Shown here in pieces: positions 1-6,180 of a DNA stretch of 6,731 bases; the first letter of the stretch is position 1; each line of letters begins with the position of its first letter. Under the pieces are notes generated by a model. That model was given only the letters and a program-made list of their open reading frames with translations, was not told the DNA's origin and made no database searches. The DNA lies in NCBI GenBank assembly GCA_009776345.1, contig WRLS01000114.1, positions 1 to 6,731 on the forward strand, written 5' to 3'. Source of the DNA: Oscillospiraceae bacterium. GTDB taxonomy: Bacteria > Bacillota > Clostridia > Oscillospirales > Ruminococcaceae. A program made the translations under genes and the position numbers.

Positions 1-986
1 ATATCACCGACAAGGGTATCGAAATCAGCGATCCCGGTATCCGCCAGCCTGCCTAAATTTTGTATCTGCCGTACACCCGCGATAATATCCGCCATTGGCC
101 GTATCATGTAGCCGGATAGAAAATGATACAGCCCCGCTATCCCGGTGAGCAGCAGAAATAGCGCAATAAGCCCCATAAAGATGAACAGGCGGCTGCCGGG
201 GAATACGGCGGCTTTTGGAATAGCGGCCGCCACCGTAAGCGGCGTCCCTGCAATAGCCGCGACGGAAACCATGCCGTAACGCGGCGCAAGCCCGTCTGCA
301 CGTATCCCCTCCAGCGACCTGTTGTTGGACAGCACGACCTCGCCGCCGAGTATCAGCGCCATATCAATGCCGTCATGCTCAAGCATCCTGCGCGTTTTGT
401 CAAGCCCCGTAAGGATTGCGATGCTGCCGATGCGCACGGGGGTCCTTCCCGATGTGTCAAAAACAGGGGCGCTGTGACAGAAAAAGAGCGTCCCGTCAAG
501 CTCTATAATCGTGTAAAACGCCCCTGCGCCGCGAAAGTTTTGATATATTTCCGCACTGGATGCGTTGCTTAGCCCGCCCGAAAAGCGGAAGAAGTCGCCG
601 CCTTCATTAAACGCGATGATACTGTCCGACGATGTGATCGGGAACGCCGCTTTTTGTATAATCTCGGACACGATTCCGGCTTTTTCATAATATGCCGCCA
701 CATCCCGCTCGGACAGAAAATCCTGCACATAGGAAGAGCTTGCGATAACAGAGGCAATGGTGCGCATTTGCGAAAACTCGGCGCTTATCCGCCCGATGAG
801 GTCGCCGGAAGCGAGTGCCGCGTTTTCAGCCGCGCCCCGGCTGACCGCCCGGTAAGCTATGCTGTAACAGCCCGCCCATAAAAGGATTATGACGCCTGTA
901 TACGCCGCCACCGTAACCATAAAGCGTCTGCGCAGCGGCAGTTTTTTCAAAGCCCGGTTAAAGCTTTCACGTACTCCCGGTTTCAC
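1..986 (-). CDS. Sensor histidine kinase, N-terminal part (YesM-like), cut by window edge
   Basis: The visible 328 residues are the sensing half of a membrane histidine kinase. A basic N-terminus (residues 1-22, with LRRRF) leads into transmembrane helix 1 (about 22-45), an extracytoplasmic domain of about 220 residues (46-265), transmembrane helix 2 (about 266-289), then the start of a HAMP-like linker with MIRPM near 294-298. The kinase and ATPase domains lie beyond the left edge, so the assignment rests on topology and on the neighbour: an AraC-type response regulator directly upstream, as in YesM/YesN pairs. The start is GTG at 986-984. It overlaps the regulator's TGA stop in the GTGA arrangement, and GGAGGGG (plus strand 995-1001) lies 8 nt upstream, so the two are probably translationally coupled. 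The extracytoplasmic domain resembles the Cache-type sensors common in this family, but I cannot name its ligand. A chemoreceptor would also have two helices plus HAMP; the regulator partner makes a kinase much likelier. Confidence 0.85.
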   Translation of the reverse strand, partial: MKPGVRESFNRALKKLPLRRRFMVTVAAYTGVIILLWAGCYSIAYRAVSRGAAENAALASGDLIGRISAEFSQMRTIASVIASSSYVQDFLSERDVAAYYEKAGIVSEIIQKAAFPITSSDSIIAFNEGGDFFRFSGGLSNASSAEIYQNFRGAGAFYTIIELDGTLFFCHSAPVFDTSGRTPVRIGSIAILTGLDKTRRMLEHDGIDMALILGGEVVLSNNRSLEGIRADGLAPRYGMVSVAAIAGTPLTVAAAIPKAAVFPGSRLFIFMGLIALFLLLTGIAGLYHFLSGYMIRPMADIIAGVRQIQNLGRLADTGIADFDTLVGD

Positions 987-1714
987 CGATCAATCCCCTC
1001 CCTGAACTCCGTGGGGGTGCAGAAATGGTATTCCCTGAACACGCGGCAGAAATAGAAATAGTCCTTAAAACCGCAAAAGGCGGCAATTTCCTTTATATCT
1101 TTATTAGTGCTTTTTAAAAGCCTCGCGGCTTCCTCCATCCTCAGCTTGGTCAGGTAGCCAACAAAGGTGGTGCCGAGTTTGCCCGCAAAAAGCCGGCTGA
1201 TATGCTTGGGGTGTATCTCCAGCGCCGCGCTTACCGATTCGAGGGTATGCTTTATCATCAGCTTATCGCTGAGATATTCGGCGATCATATTAAGCTGCGG
1301 CGAGGGGGTCTCCCAGGCGATATCCGACATCGGCCGCTTGCCTGCGATTTTCCCCGCTAACAGCCCCAGCAATCTGCGTAAATCATGGCAGGACACAGGC
1401 TTTTTCAGATAGTCAAAGCCATCCATGTGCATGAAACTGCGCAGCGCATTAAAATCCTCATACGCGCTGATAATCACAAATTCACACAGGCTGCCGCCTT
1501 CCTTCAAATCCCTTATAAGCTCAACACCGGAACAGCCCGGCATCCTCAAATCGGTAAACACGACGTCGGGCGCCAGCTTTTTTATTTCCTTTTTCGCGGC
1601 GGCAGGGCTGGTGGACGTCCCCACGATCTGATAACCGCACTGGGTTATAAGGGGGTTGCTTGTAAGCTCGCCTAAAACCAGCGGCTCATCGTCGATGAAG
1701 TATGCTCTGTACAT
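983..1714 (-). CDS. Two-component response regulator with AraC-type DNA-binding domain (YesN-like)
   Basis: A cytoplasmic transcription regulator of 243 residues. The N-terminal receiver (about 1-118) has the acidic pair D8-D9 in FIDDEP, the phospho-acceptor D55 in FTDLRMPG, the switch serine S83 in IISAYEDF and the conserved lysine before proline (K105-P106). After a short linker comes an AraC/XylS DNA-binding domain (about 143-240) with two helix-turn-helix units. The second contains EIAAFCGFKDYFYFCRVF and ends in the family signature TPTEFR. Longer YesN proteins carry a middle domain between receiver and HTH; this one is a short two-domain form. The ATG is preceded by GAGGTG (plus 1719-1724). 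It is the first gene of an operon with the sensor kinase, whose GTG start overlaps this stop. By family, the kinase phosphorylates D55 and the regulator then activates promoters, often of sugar transport or utilisation genes; the target here is unknown. Family assignment is secure. Confidence 0.95.
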   Translation of the reverse strand: MYRAYFIDDEPLVLGELTSNPLITQCGYQIVGTSTSPAAAKKEIKKLAPDVVFTDLRMPGCSGVELIRDLKEGGSLCEFVIISAYEDFNALRSFMHMDGFDYLKKPVSCHDLRRLLGLLAGKIAGKRPMSDIAWETPSPQLNMIAEYLSDKLMIKHTLESVSAALEIHPKHISRLFAGKLGTTFVGYLTKLRMEEAARLLKSTNKDIKEIAAFCGFKDYFYFCRVFREYHFCTPTEFREGIDR

Positions 1715-1763
1715 GGTTCACCTCATTACATAGTGACACAAAACCGCCTATCTTTCTGGTGTC

Positions 1764-1793
1764 ATTATATCACACGCCCGCGTGTAATTCCAA
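1764..1793 (-). promoter_or_regulatory. Promoter of the response regulator-kinase operon
   Basis: On the minus strand a perfect TATAAT (1769-1764) follows TTGGAA (1793-1788, 4 of 6 matches to TTGACA) with an 18-bp spacer. Transcription would start near 1757, giving a leader of about 43 nt before the regulator ATG. It faces away from the tRNA-Leu promoter about 35 bp to the right, so the two units diverge from one short intergenic region. Confidence 0.7.
1772..1785. promoter_or_regulatory. 14-bp dyad, probable operator inside the regulator promoter
   Basis: ACACGC-CC-GCGTGT is a perfect inverted repeat with a 2-bp centre. It lies wholly within the spacer between the -35 and -10 boxes of the operon promoter. 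A protein bound there would block RNA polymerase, or, for a MerR-type protein, remodel a long spacer. AraC-type proteins usually bind asymmetric or directly repeated sites, so the response regulator itself is not the obvious ligand. The binding protein is unknown; the role is inferred from position and symmetry alone. Confidence 0.5.
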
Positions 1794-1828
1794 TATTATT
1801 TATGCGGCACAAATCCCAAAATCCATTA

Positions 1829-1857
1829 TTGACAACCGCGCCTCTTGCTGATATAAT
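1829..1857 (+). promoter_or_regulatory. Strong sigma-A promoter for tRNA-Leu
   Basis: Consensus TTGACA (1829-1834) and consensus TATAAT (1852-1857) are separated by exactly 17 bp, the ideal vegetative promoter. Transcription should begin near 1864, leaving a leader of about 24 nt before the mature tRNA at 1888. Such strength is normal for stable-RNA genes. Confidence 0.9.
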
Positions 1858-1887
1858 AAATATTGGCCGCGCCGGTTGGCGCAAAGC

Positions 1888-1970
1888 GCGGATGTGGTGG
1901 AACTGGCAGACACGCTATCTTGAGGGGGTAGTAAGCCACGCTTGTGCGGGTTCGAGTCCCGCCATCCGCA
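1888..1970 (+). tRNA. tRNA-Leu (anticodon GAG)
   Basis: The sequence folds as an 83-nt class II tRNA. The acceptor arms GCGGATG and CATCCGC pair fully and are followed by discriminator A1970. The D-arm has GTG/CAC with a long loop. The anticodon stem CTATC/GGTAG contains one T-G wobble, with loop TTGAGGG and anticodon GAG at 1922-1924, which reads CUC and CUU. The long variable arm has an AAGC/GCTT stem, and the T-arm is GCGGG-TTCGAGT-CCCGC. Long variable arm, discriminator A and GAG anticodon together give leucine. The 3' CCA is not encoded (CTT follows), so it must be added after transcription. It stands alone, with its own promoter upstream. Confidence 0.97.
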
Positions 1971-1973
1971 CTT

Positions 1974-2039
1974 AACCATTCAAATCCGAACCTTTCAAGA
2001 CAGGTGTTTCCTGTTGGCGAAGGGTTCGGGTTTGTGGTT
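1974..2039 (+). terminator. Long hairpin behind tRNA-Leu, possible terminator
   Basis: Three nested arms stack into one extended stem: AACCA (1974-1978) with TGGTT (2035-2039); AAATCCGAACC and TTTC (1982-1996) with GAAG and GGTTCGGGTTT (2019-2033), with a few G-T wobbles; and an apical ACAGG/CCTGT (2000-2004, 2010-2014) around a 5-nt loop. It begins 3 nt after the mature tRNA. The trailing T-run is short (GGTTTATCT), so this may be a weak intrinsic terminator or a structured 3' trailer that guides tRNA end processing. Confidence 0.5.
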
Positions 2040-2297
2040 TATCTAAGCGGAATATAGAGGCTTGATGTTTGTCTGTATTTCAGCTTTCTCAAATCCTTTC
2101 GTCTGTTAAGATCTAAAAACCATACAATATGTTGCGATTGCATAACATTACTGCTCACAACATATTGTACGGTTCCCCCCAAAAGTGTTTTACAGGCGAT
2201 AGAAATTGTTAGGATTCACGCAGAATGGCGGAAGAAGAAGCGTGAAAAACGGGAACGAAACGAGGCTAAAGGGAGAAGACAAGGAAGTAGGGGAAAT
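2040..2297. other. Gene-poor stretch without a recognisable gene
   Basis: Apart from the inverted repeat at 2118-2174 I see no gene with a start codon. On the plus strand one frame is open from 2058 to a TGA at 2334-2336 but has no ATG, GTG or usable TTG start. Its last third encodes a very basic tail (EWRKKKREKRERN and onward) that runs into the terminator at 2298-2326. The purine-rich plus strand (about 2220-2300) explains the lack of stops there. It could be the decayed 3' end of a lost gene or chance; I cannot identify a family. Confidence 0.4.
2118..2174. repeat. Inverted repeat with 17-bp arms and 23-nt loop
   Basis: The left arm AACCATACAATATGTTG (2118-2134) and the right arm CAACATATTGTACGGTT (2158-2174) are complementary at 16 of 17 positions; the odd pair is A-C on DNA strands and G-U in the opposite-strand RNA. 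No T-run follows (C-run instead), so it does not look like an intrinsic terminator. It could be a transcribed hairpin, a palindromic interspersed repeat or the leftover of a small mobile element. No target-site duplication was evident. Confidence 0.75.
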
Positions 2298-2326
2298 AAA
2301 AAAGCTCGCTTTTGGCGGGCTTTTTT
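2298..2326. terminator. Bidirectional intrinsic terminator
   Basis: A-tract plus GCTCGC (2298-2309), a 5-nt loop, and GCGGGC plus six T (2315-2326) form a 12-bp stem with one wobble. On both strands the GC-rich stem is followed by a T-run. On the minus strand it lies about 60 bp past the stop of the small membrane protein gene, and the T-run continues as TTTTTTATTT. On the plus strand it would stop any read-through from the tRNA-Leu side. Confidence 0.85.
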
Positions 2327-2386
2327 GACAGGCTGAGCGAATACCGAAAGGTGTCCGCCCTTTTATTCAACTTGAAAAATAAAACG

Positions 2387-2782
2387 CTATTCGACAGATT
2401 TTATTACGCGCACAAATGGGCGGTATTCATTGGAAAGGCATTTAAGCCCCGCATACAGCGCACAGGCATCAATCACAATATCCAGCACAGTGCCCACAGC
2501 AAGGGTTTCGGCGAGGGCGATGCTCATAGGTACATGGATTGCCACGGTAATTAAATTTGCCATGACCAGAACCGCATGGACGGCAAAGAATACCATTATA
2601 TTTTTAAGCCTTGATGTCCTCTTCTGCAACACGACAACAAGCCCGCAGGCGATCATCAATGATGAAACCACCATTACGGATACTGGCAGGTTAATGCTGC
2701 CGCTAAACAGTAAGTACACCATATTGACAAGCCTTACACCGGTTGTCAGAAGTATAAAGTAATACAGCACAGATCTAAGCAA
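2387..2782 (-). CDS. Small four-helix membrane protein of unknown function
   Basis: I do not recognise this family. The 131 residues hold four hydrophobic segments at about 5-27, 33-53, 60-82 and 91-114, with positive charges in the 54-60 loop (KRTSRLK) and a basic C-terminal tail (RPFVRVIKS). By the positive-inside rule the 54-60 loop and both termini would be cytoplasmic. No catalytic or metal motif stands out; the few charged residues near helix 4 are E92, D101 and D105. The start is TTG at 2782-2780, chosen because AAGGAG (plus 2793-2798) lies 10 nt upstream and no in-frame ATG precedes it; the GTG at codon 5 is the alternative. The gene has its own extended -10 promoter and a terminator downstream, so it is probably a single-gene unit. 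Coding potential is supported by the consistent membrane pattern plus promoter, Shine-Dalgarno and terminator in order. Confidence 0.75.
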   Translation of the reverse strand: MLRSVLYYFILLTTGVRLVNMVYLLFSGSINLPVSVMVVSSLMIACGLVVVLQKRTSRLKNIMVFFAVHAVLVMANLITVAIHVPMSIALAETLAVGTVLDIVIDACALYAGLKCLSNEYRPFVRVIKSVE

Positions 2783-2836
2783 GCAGAGTTCACTCCTTAA
2801 AATAGTAATTCACAGTAAGCGCGCTAAGATGAACAC

Positions 2837-2865
2837 AGTATAGCATAAAACAAACCGCCCGCCAA
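2837..2865 (-). promoter_or_regulatory. Promoter of the small membrane protein gene
   Basis: On the minus strand TATACT (2842-2837) is preceded by TGC, an extended -10 element, and by TTGGCG (2865-2860) at a 17-bp spacing. The -35 box is poor, which the extended -10 can compensate. It lies between the uvrA stop and the small gene's Shine-Dalgarno, so that gene need not depend on uvrA read-through. I see no strong intrinsic terminator behind uvrA. Confidence 0.55.
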
Positions 2866-2913
2866 TGAGTTTTGCCGAATTGTAACCCTTTTGTGATGAG
2901 TAGGCGTCCGGCG

Positions 2914-5745
2914 CTACACCTTCCCCCGCTCCAGCACCTGCCGCAAATACTGGCCCGTATAGCTGCCTTTTGCTTTCGCGAGCTGCTCCGGTGTGCCTAT
3001 TGCAACGACTTCCCCGCCCTCGTCCCCGCCTTCGGGGCCAAGGTCGATGACGTAGTCCGCGGTTTTTACGACATCTAAATTATGCTCGATTAAAATTACC
3101 GTGTTGCCGCCTTCTACGAGCTTTTGCAGAACGCCGATCAGCAGGCGTACATCCGCGCTGTGCAGCCCGGTGGTAGGTTCGTCGAGGATGTATACCGTGC
3201 GGCCTGTCGAGCGCTTGGAAAGCTCCGTGGCAAGCTTGACGCGCTGTGCCTCGCCCCCGGAAAGGGTAGTTGACGACTGCCCGATTTTTATATATCCCAA
3301 ACCTACATCATACAATGTTTCGAGCCTTCGCCTTATTTTCGGGATGCTGCTGAAAAACGCAAGCCCCTCGTCCACGGTCATCTCAAGGATATCGTGGATT
3401 GTTTTATTTTTGTATTTGACCTCAAGGGTTTCGCGGTTATAGCGCCGCCCCTTGCAAATTTCGCATGGGACAAAAACGTCGGGCAGGAAATGCATCTCTA
3501 TTTTGATGATGCCGTCGCCCTCGCAGGCTTCACAGCGCCCGCCCCTTACATTGAACGAAAAGCGCCCCGGCGAATACCCGCGCATCTTTGCCGCGTTTGT
3601 AGCGGCAAAAACATTCCTGATATCCGTGAACATCCCCGTGTAGGTCGCGGGGTTTGAGCGCGGCGTGCGCCCGATCGGCGATTGGTCGATGTCGATGACT
3701 TTATCAACTAAGTCAAGCCCGAGGACATTGTCATGGTCGCCGGCGAATGCCTTCGCGCGGTTGAGGTCATGGGCAAGCCGTTTGTATAAAATCCCGTTGA
3801 CGAGGGATGATTTACCGGAGCCGGAAACGCCGGTCACCGCCGTCATAACGCCAAGCGGGAATTTTACATCGATATTTTTAAGGTTGTTCTCCCGCGCGCC
3901 TTTTACGGTGAGGAACGCGCCGCCGGTTTTGCGGCGTTTTTGCGGTATCGGGATAGCTTCCTCGCCGCTGAGGAACTTGCCCGTCAGCGACTGGCCGCAC
4001 GCCATAATCTCACTAATCGTGCCGGAGCAGACGATCTCCCCGCCGTAAATCCCTGCCTTGGGCCCGATGTCCACGATAAAATCGGCGGCGCGCATTGTGT
4101 CCTCGTCATGCTCTACTATAATCAGCGTGTTGCCGAGGTCGCGCAGGTTTTTCAGCGCGGCGATAAGCTTATTATTGTCCCTTTGGTGAAGGCCTATGCT
4201 CGGCTCGTCCAGAATATACAGCACGCCCACCAAAGACGAGCCGATCTGCGTTGCCAGCCGTATGCGCTGGCTTTCCCCGCCTGAAAGCGAACCCGATGAG
4301 CGGAACAAAGTCAGGTACCCAAGCCCAACGCCTTTCAGGAAATTCAGGCGCTCGCGTATCTCCTTCAGTATCTCCCTGCCGATGAGCATATCGCGGTCCG
4401 AAAGCTTGATGCCCTCGACAAATTCTACAGCCCTGTCTATTGAAAGCTTGCAGAACTGCATAATATTCATCCCCGCCACGGTTACGGCCATTGATTCGCG
4501 CCTTAGCCGGTTGCCGCCGCATTCGGGGCAGTCCATTTCCGCCATATGCATTGCAAGCTCGTCGCGCATCCAGTCGCTTGAGGTTTCACGGAAGCGCCGC
4601 TCGATATTATTGACGATGCCTTCGTAGTGATGCGTGAAGCCCTGTGCGGAGCCGCTTTCCCTGCGCATTGTGATTTTTTCGCCTTTATTGCCGTACATTA
4701 GGATATCAATGATATCCTCGGGCAGCTCGCCTACCGGCACATCCAACGAAAAACCGTAGCGCTCCGACAGCGCTTCGTAATACATCTGCGCGATGCCGCC
4801 CTCGGCGTAGTACCAGCCCGATGCTTTGAATGCGCCTTCGCGTATGGAAAGCGTCTTGTCCCGCATGATCAGGTCGGGGTCAACCTTTAGGAATACGCCT
4901 AGCCCCGTGCATTTCGGGCAGGCGCCGAAAGGGTTGTTGAACGAGAACATCCGCGGCGCAAGCTCATCAATGCTGATGCCATGCTCCGGGCAGGCATAGT
5001 TTTGCGAAAACTTGATCTCATCCCCGTCTATTACATCAACTGTAATCAGCCCGCCGGATACGGACGCGGCAGTTTCCAGCGAATCGGCCAGGCGGGAGCG
5101 GATATCCTCGTTTATAACAAGCCTGTCCACCACGATTTCTATTGTGTGCTTTTTGTTTTTTTCAAGGCTTATTTCCTCGGAAAGGTCATAGATAATGCCG
5201 TTTACACGGACGCGCGCATAGCCTGCGCGCCGCGCCGCGTCAAACTCTTTTTGGTGCGTGCCCTTGCGGCCGCGTATGACCGGCGCGAGTATCTGCAGCC
5301 GTGTTTTCAGCGGGAGGTCAAGGACGCGGTCTACCATTTGGTCAATCGTCTGCTGTTCGATAACGCGCCCGCAGACAGGGCAGTGCGGGATACCGATACG
5401 CGCGTAGAGAAGGCGCAGGTAATCGTATATTTCCGTGACGGTTCCAACGGTGGAGCGCGGGTTTTTTGATGTAGTCTTCTGGTCGATAGAGATTGCCGGG
5501 GAAAGCCCCTCGATGCTGTCGACCTTGGGCTTTTGCATTTGGCCGAGGAATTGGCGGGCATAGCTGGACAGGCTTTCGACATAGCGCCGCTGCCCGTCGG
5601 CATAAATCGTGTCGAAGGCAAGCGAAGACTTCCCCGAACCGGAAAGCCCTGTCAGGACGATCATTTTATCGCGGGGCAGCTCAAGGTCCACGCCTTTCAG
5701 GTTATGCTCCCTTGCGCCTTTTATTATGATTTTATCCCTTGCCAA
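2914..5745 (-). CDS. uvrA: Excinuclease ABC subunit A (UvrA), DNA damage recognition ATPase
   Basis: Cytoplasmic damage sensor of nucleotide excision repair; the dimer scans DNA with UvrB and hands it the lesion. The 943 residues match the usual full length (about 940). ABC module I has Walker A GLSGSGKS (33-40), signature LSGGES (487-492), Walker B ILDEP (511-515) and switch H546. Module II has Walker A GVSGSGKS (639-646), signature LSGGEA (828-833), Walker B ILDEP (853-857) and H888. The UvrB-binding insertion lies about 120-250. The C-terminal zinc module that contacts DNA has C738, C741, C761 and C764. The other zinc site reads CPEH then CPKC (C252, H255, C276, C279), with His where Escherichia coli has Cys. 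A further CPEC stands at 406-409. The start is TTG at 5745-5743, with AGGGGG 7 nt upstream (plus 5753-5758) and MARDKIIIKG fitting known N-termini. It is not next to uvrB. Its promoter carries a LexA-type box. Confidence 0.98.
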   Translation of the reverse strand: MARDKIIIKGAREHNLKGVDLELPRDKMIVLTGLSGSGKSSLAFDTIYADGQRRYVESLSSYARQFLGQMQKPKVDSIEGLSPAISIDQKTTSKNPRSTVGTVTEIYDYLRLLYARIGIPHCPVCGRVIEQQTIDQMVDRVLDLPLKTRLQILAPVIRGRKGTHQKEFDAARRAGYARVRVNGIIYDLSEEISLEKNKKHTIEIVVDRLVINEDIRSRLADSLETAASVSGGLITVDVIDGDEIKFSQNYACPEHGISIDELAPRMFSFNNPFGACPKCTGLGVFLKVDPDLIMRDKTLSIREGAFKASGWYYAEGGIAQMYYEALSERYGFSLDVPVGELPEDIIDILMYGNKGEKITMRRESGSAQGFTHHYEGIVNNIERRFRETSSDWMRDELAMHMAEMDCPECGGNRLRRESMAVTVAGMNIMQFCKLSIDRAVEFVEGIKLSDRDMLIGREILKEIRERLNFLKGVGLGYLTLFRSSGSLSGGESQRIRLATQIGSSLVGVLYILDEPSIGLHQRDNNKLIAALKNLRDLGNTLIIVEHDEDTMRAADFIVDIGPKAGIYGGEIVCSGTISEIMACGQSLTGKFLSGEEAIPIPQKRRKTGGAFLTVKGARENNLKNIDVKFPLGVMTAVTGVSGSGKSSLVNGILYKRLAHDLNRAKAFAGDHDNVLGLDLVDKVIDIDQSPIGRTPRSNPATYTGMFTDIRNVFAATNAAKMRGYSPGRFSFNVRGGRCEACEGDGIIKIEMHFLPDVFVPCEICKGRRYNRETLEVKYKNKTIHDILEMTVDEGLAFFSSIPKIRRRLETLYDVGLGYIKIGQSSTTLSGGEAQRVKLATELSKRSTGRTVYILDEPTTGLHSADVRLLIGVLQKLVEGGNTVILIEHNLDVVKTADYVIDLGPEGGDEGGEVVAIGTPEQLAKAKGSYTGQYLRQVLERGKV

Positions 5746-5775
5746 TATCGCGCCCCCTATAATATCAGTACACGC

Positions 5776-5804
5776 ATTATATCACATCCAGAACGTACAT
5801 TCAA
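5776..5804 (-). promoter_or_regulatory. uvrA promoter
   Basis: On the minus strand TATAAT (5781-5776) and TTGAAT (5804-5799, 4 of 6 consensus) are 17 bp apart. Transcription would begin near 5769, giving a short leader of about 24 nt that contains the AGGGGG ribosome-binding site before the TTG start. Confidence 0.8.
5791..5802. promoter_or_regulatory. LexA (DinR)-type SOS box over the uvrA promoter
   Basis: On the minus strand the site reads GAAT-GTAC-GTTC. The Gram-positive LexA consensus is GAAC-N4-GTTC, and GAAT-N4-GTTC is the form found at Bacillus subtilis recA. Only one half-site base departs from consensus. It overlaps the -35 box and spacer, where a bound repressor would exclude RNA polymerase, and it sits before a gene that is SOS-controlled in many bacteria. 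Both position and function support it. Confidence 0.75.
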
Positions 5805-5871
5805 TATTAAATAAGCCGCCGACCAAGAATTTCGTAATTTTCGGCATTGTGTATAAAAATAATTATTGCCG

Positions 5872-5885
5872 GAGAAATATTTCTC
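5872..5885. promoter_or_regulatory. 14-bp perfect palindrome upstream of the tRNA-fMet promoter
   Basis: GAGAAAT-ATTTCTC is self-complementary with no spacer. It is centred about 50 bp upstream of the tRNA-fMet -35 box and about 75 bp upstream of the uvrA -35 box, in an AT-rich intergenic region. It could be a regulator site for either divergent unit or a chance AT-rich palindrome. Confidence 0.35.
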
Positions 5886-5929
5886 AAGCGGCACGGCGGC
5901 GTATTTTACGATAAAAATAAATTTTGCAC

Positions 5930-5958
5930 TTGACAGCGGCGGAAATATATGATATTAT
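5930..5958 (+). promoter_or_regulatory. Promoter of initiator tRNA-Met
   Basis: Consensus TTGACA (5930-5935) and TATTAT (5953-5958, 5 of 6) with a 17-bp spacer. The start would lie near 5965, leaving an AT-rich leader of about 19 nt before the tRNA. It diverges from the uvrA promoter. Confidence 0.85.
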
Positions 5959-5983
5959 TGCTGTACTTTAAAAAATGGTATAA

Positions 5984-6057
<74 letters not shown>

Positions 6058-6061
6058 CTAA

Positions 6062-6098
6062 AAAAAGCGGCTGAACCGTCGGGGTTTAGCCGCTTTTT
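6062..6098. terminator. Strong intrinsic terminator after tRNA-fMet
   Basis: The arms 6062-6077 (five A, GCGGCT, GAACC) and 6083-6098 (GGTTT, AGCCGC, five T) form a 16-bp stem with one wobble around loop GTCGG. A T-rich tail follows on the plus strand. The flanking A/T tracts let it work on the minus strand too, where it could end the GGDEF gene transcript about 80 bp past its stop. Confidence 0.93.
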
Positions 6099-6180
6099 AT
6101 TTTGTGGGATTGTTTCGTGTTTTAAATCCTGTTTCGGTACGTTCCCATTTGCTCACGCTCTGTAGGGAAACATCAAGTAT

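Noticed and set aside
375..881. Short open frames 375-572 (+), 569-757 (-) and 654-881 (+)
   Set aside because: They lie inside the sensor kinase frame, which runs unbroken from 986 to the left edge with a clear two-helix topology.
1733..1975. Plus-strand open frame of 80 codons across the intergenic region and tRNA-Leu
   Set aside because: It covers two promoters and the whole tRNA gene, has no ribosome-binding site and shows no protein-like pattern.
1888..2336. Integrated element at tRNA-Leu
   Set aside because: I found no direct repeat of the tRNA 3' end and no integrase in the window.
2312..2762. Plus-strand frames opposite the small membrane protein
   Set aside because: One starts inside the terminator stem. 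The minus strand has the consistent helix pattern, promoter and Shine-Dalgarno.
2866..2930. Possible terminator behind uvrA
   Set aside because: Only weak, bulged pairings occur around the stop codon and no T-run follows, so I do not call one.
2872..5814. Many open frames on the plus strand, and two other minus-strand frames (4172-4522, 5331-5621), within uvrA
   Set aside because: They are shadows of a long, strongly conserved coding gene, lack Shine-Dalgarno sequences and resemble no family.
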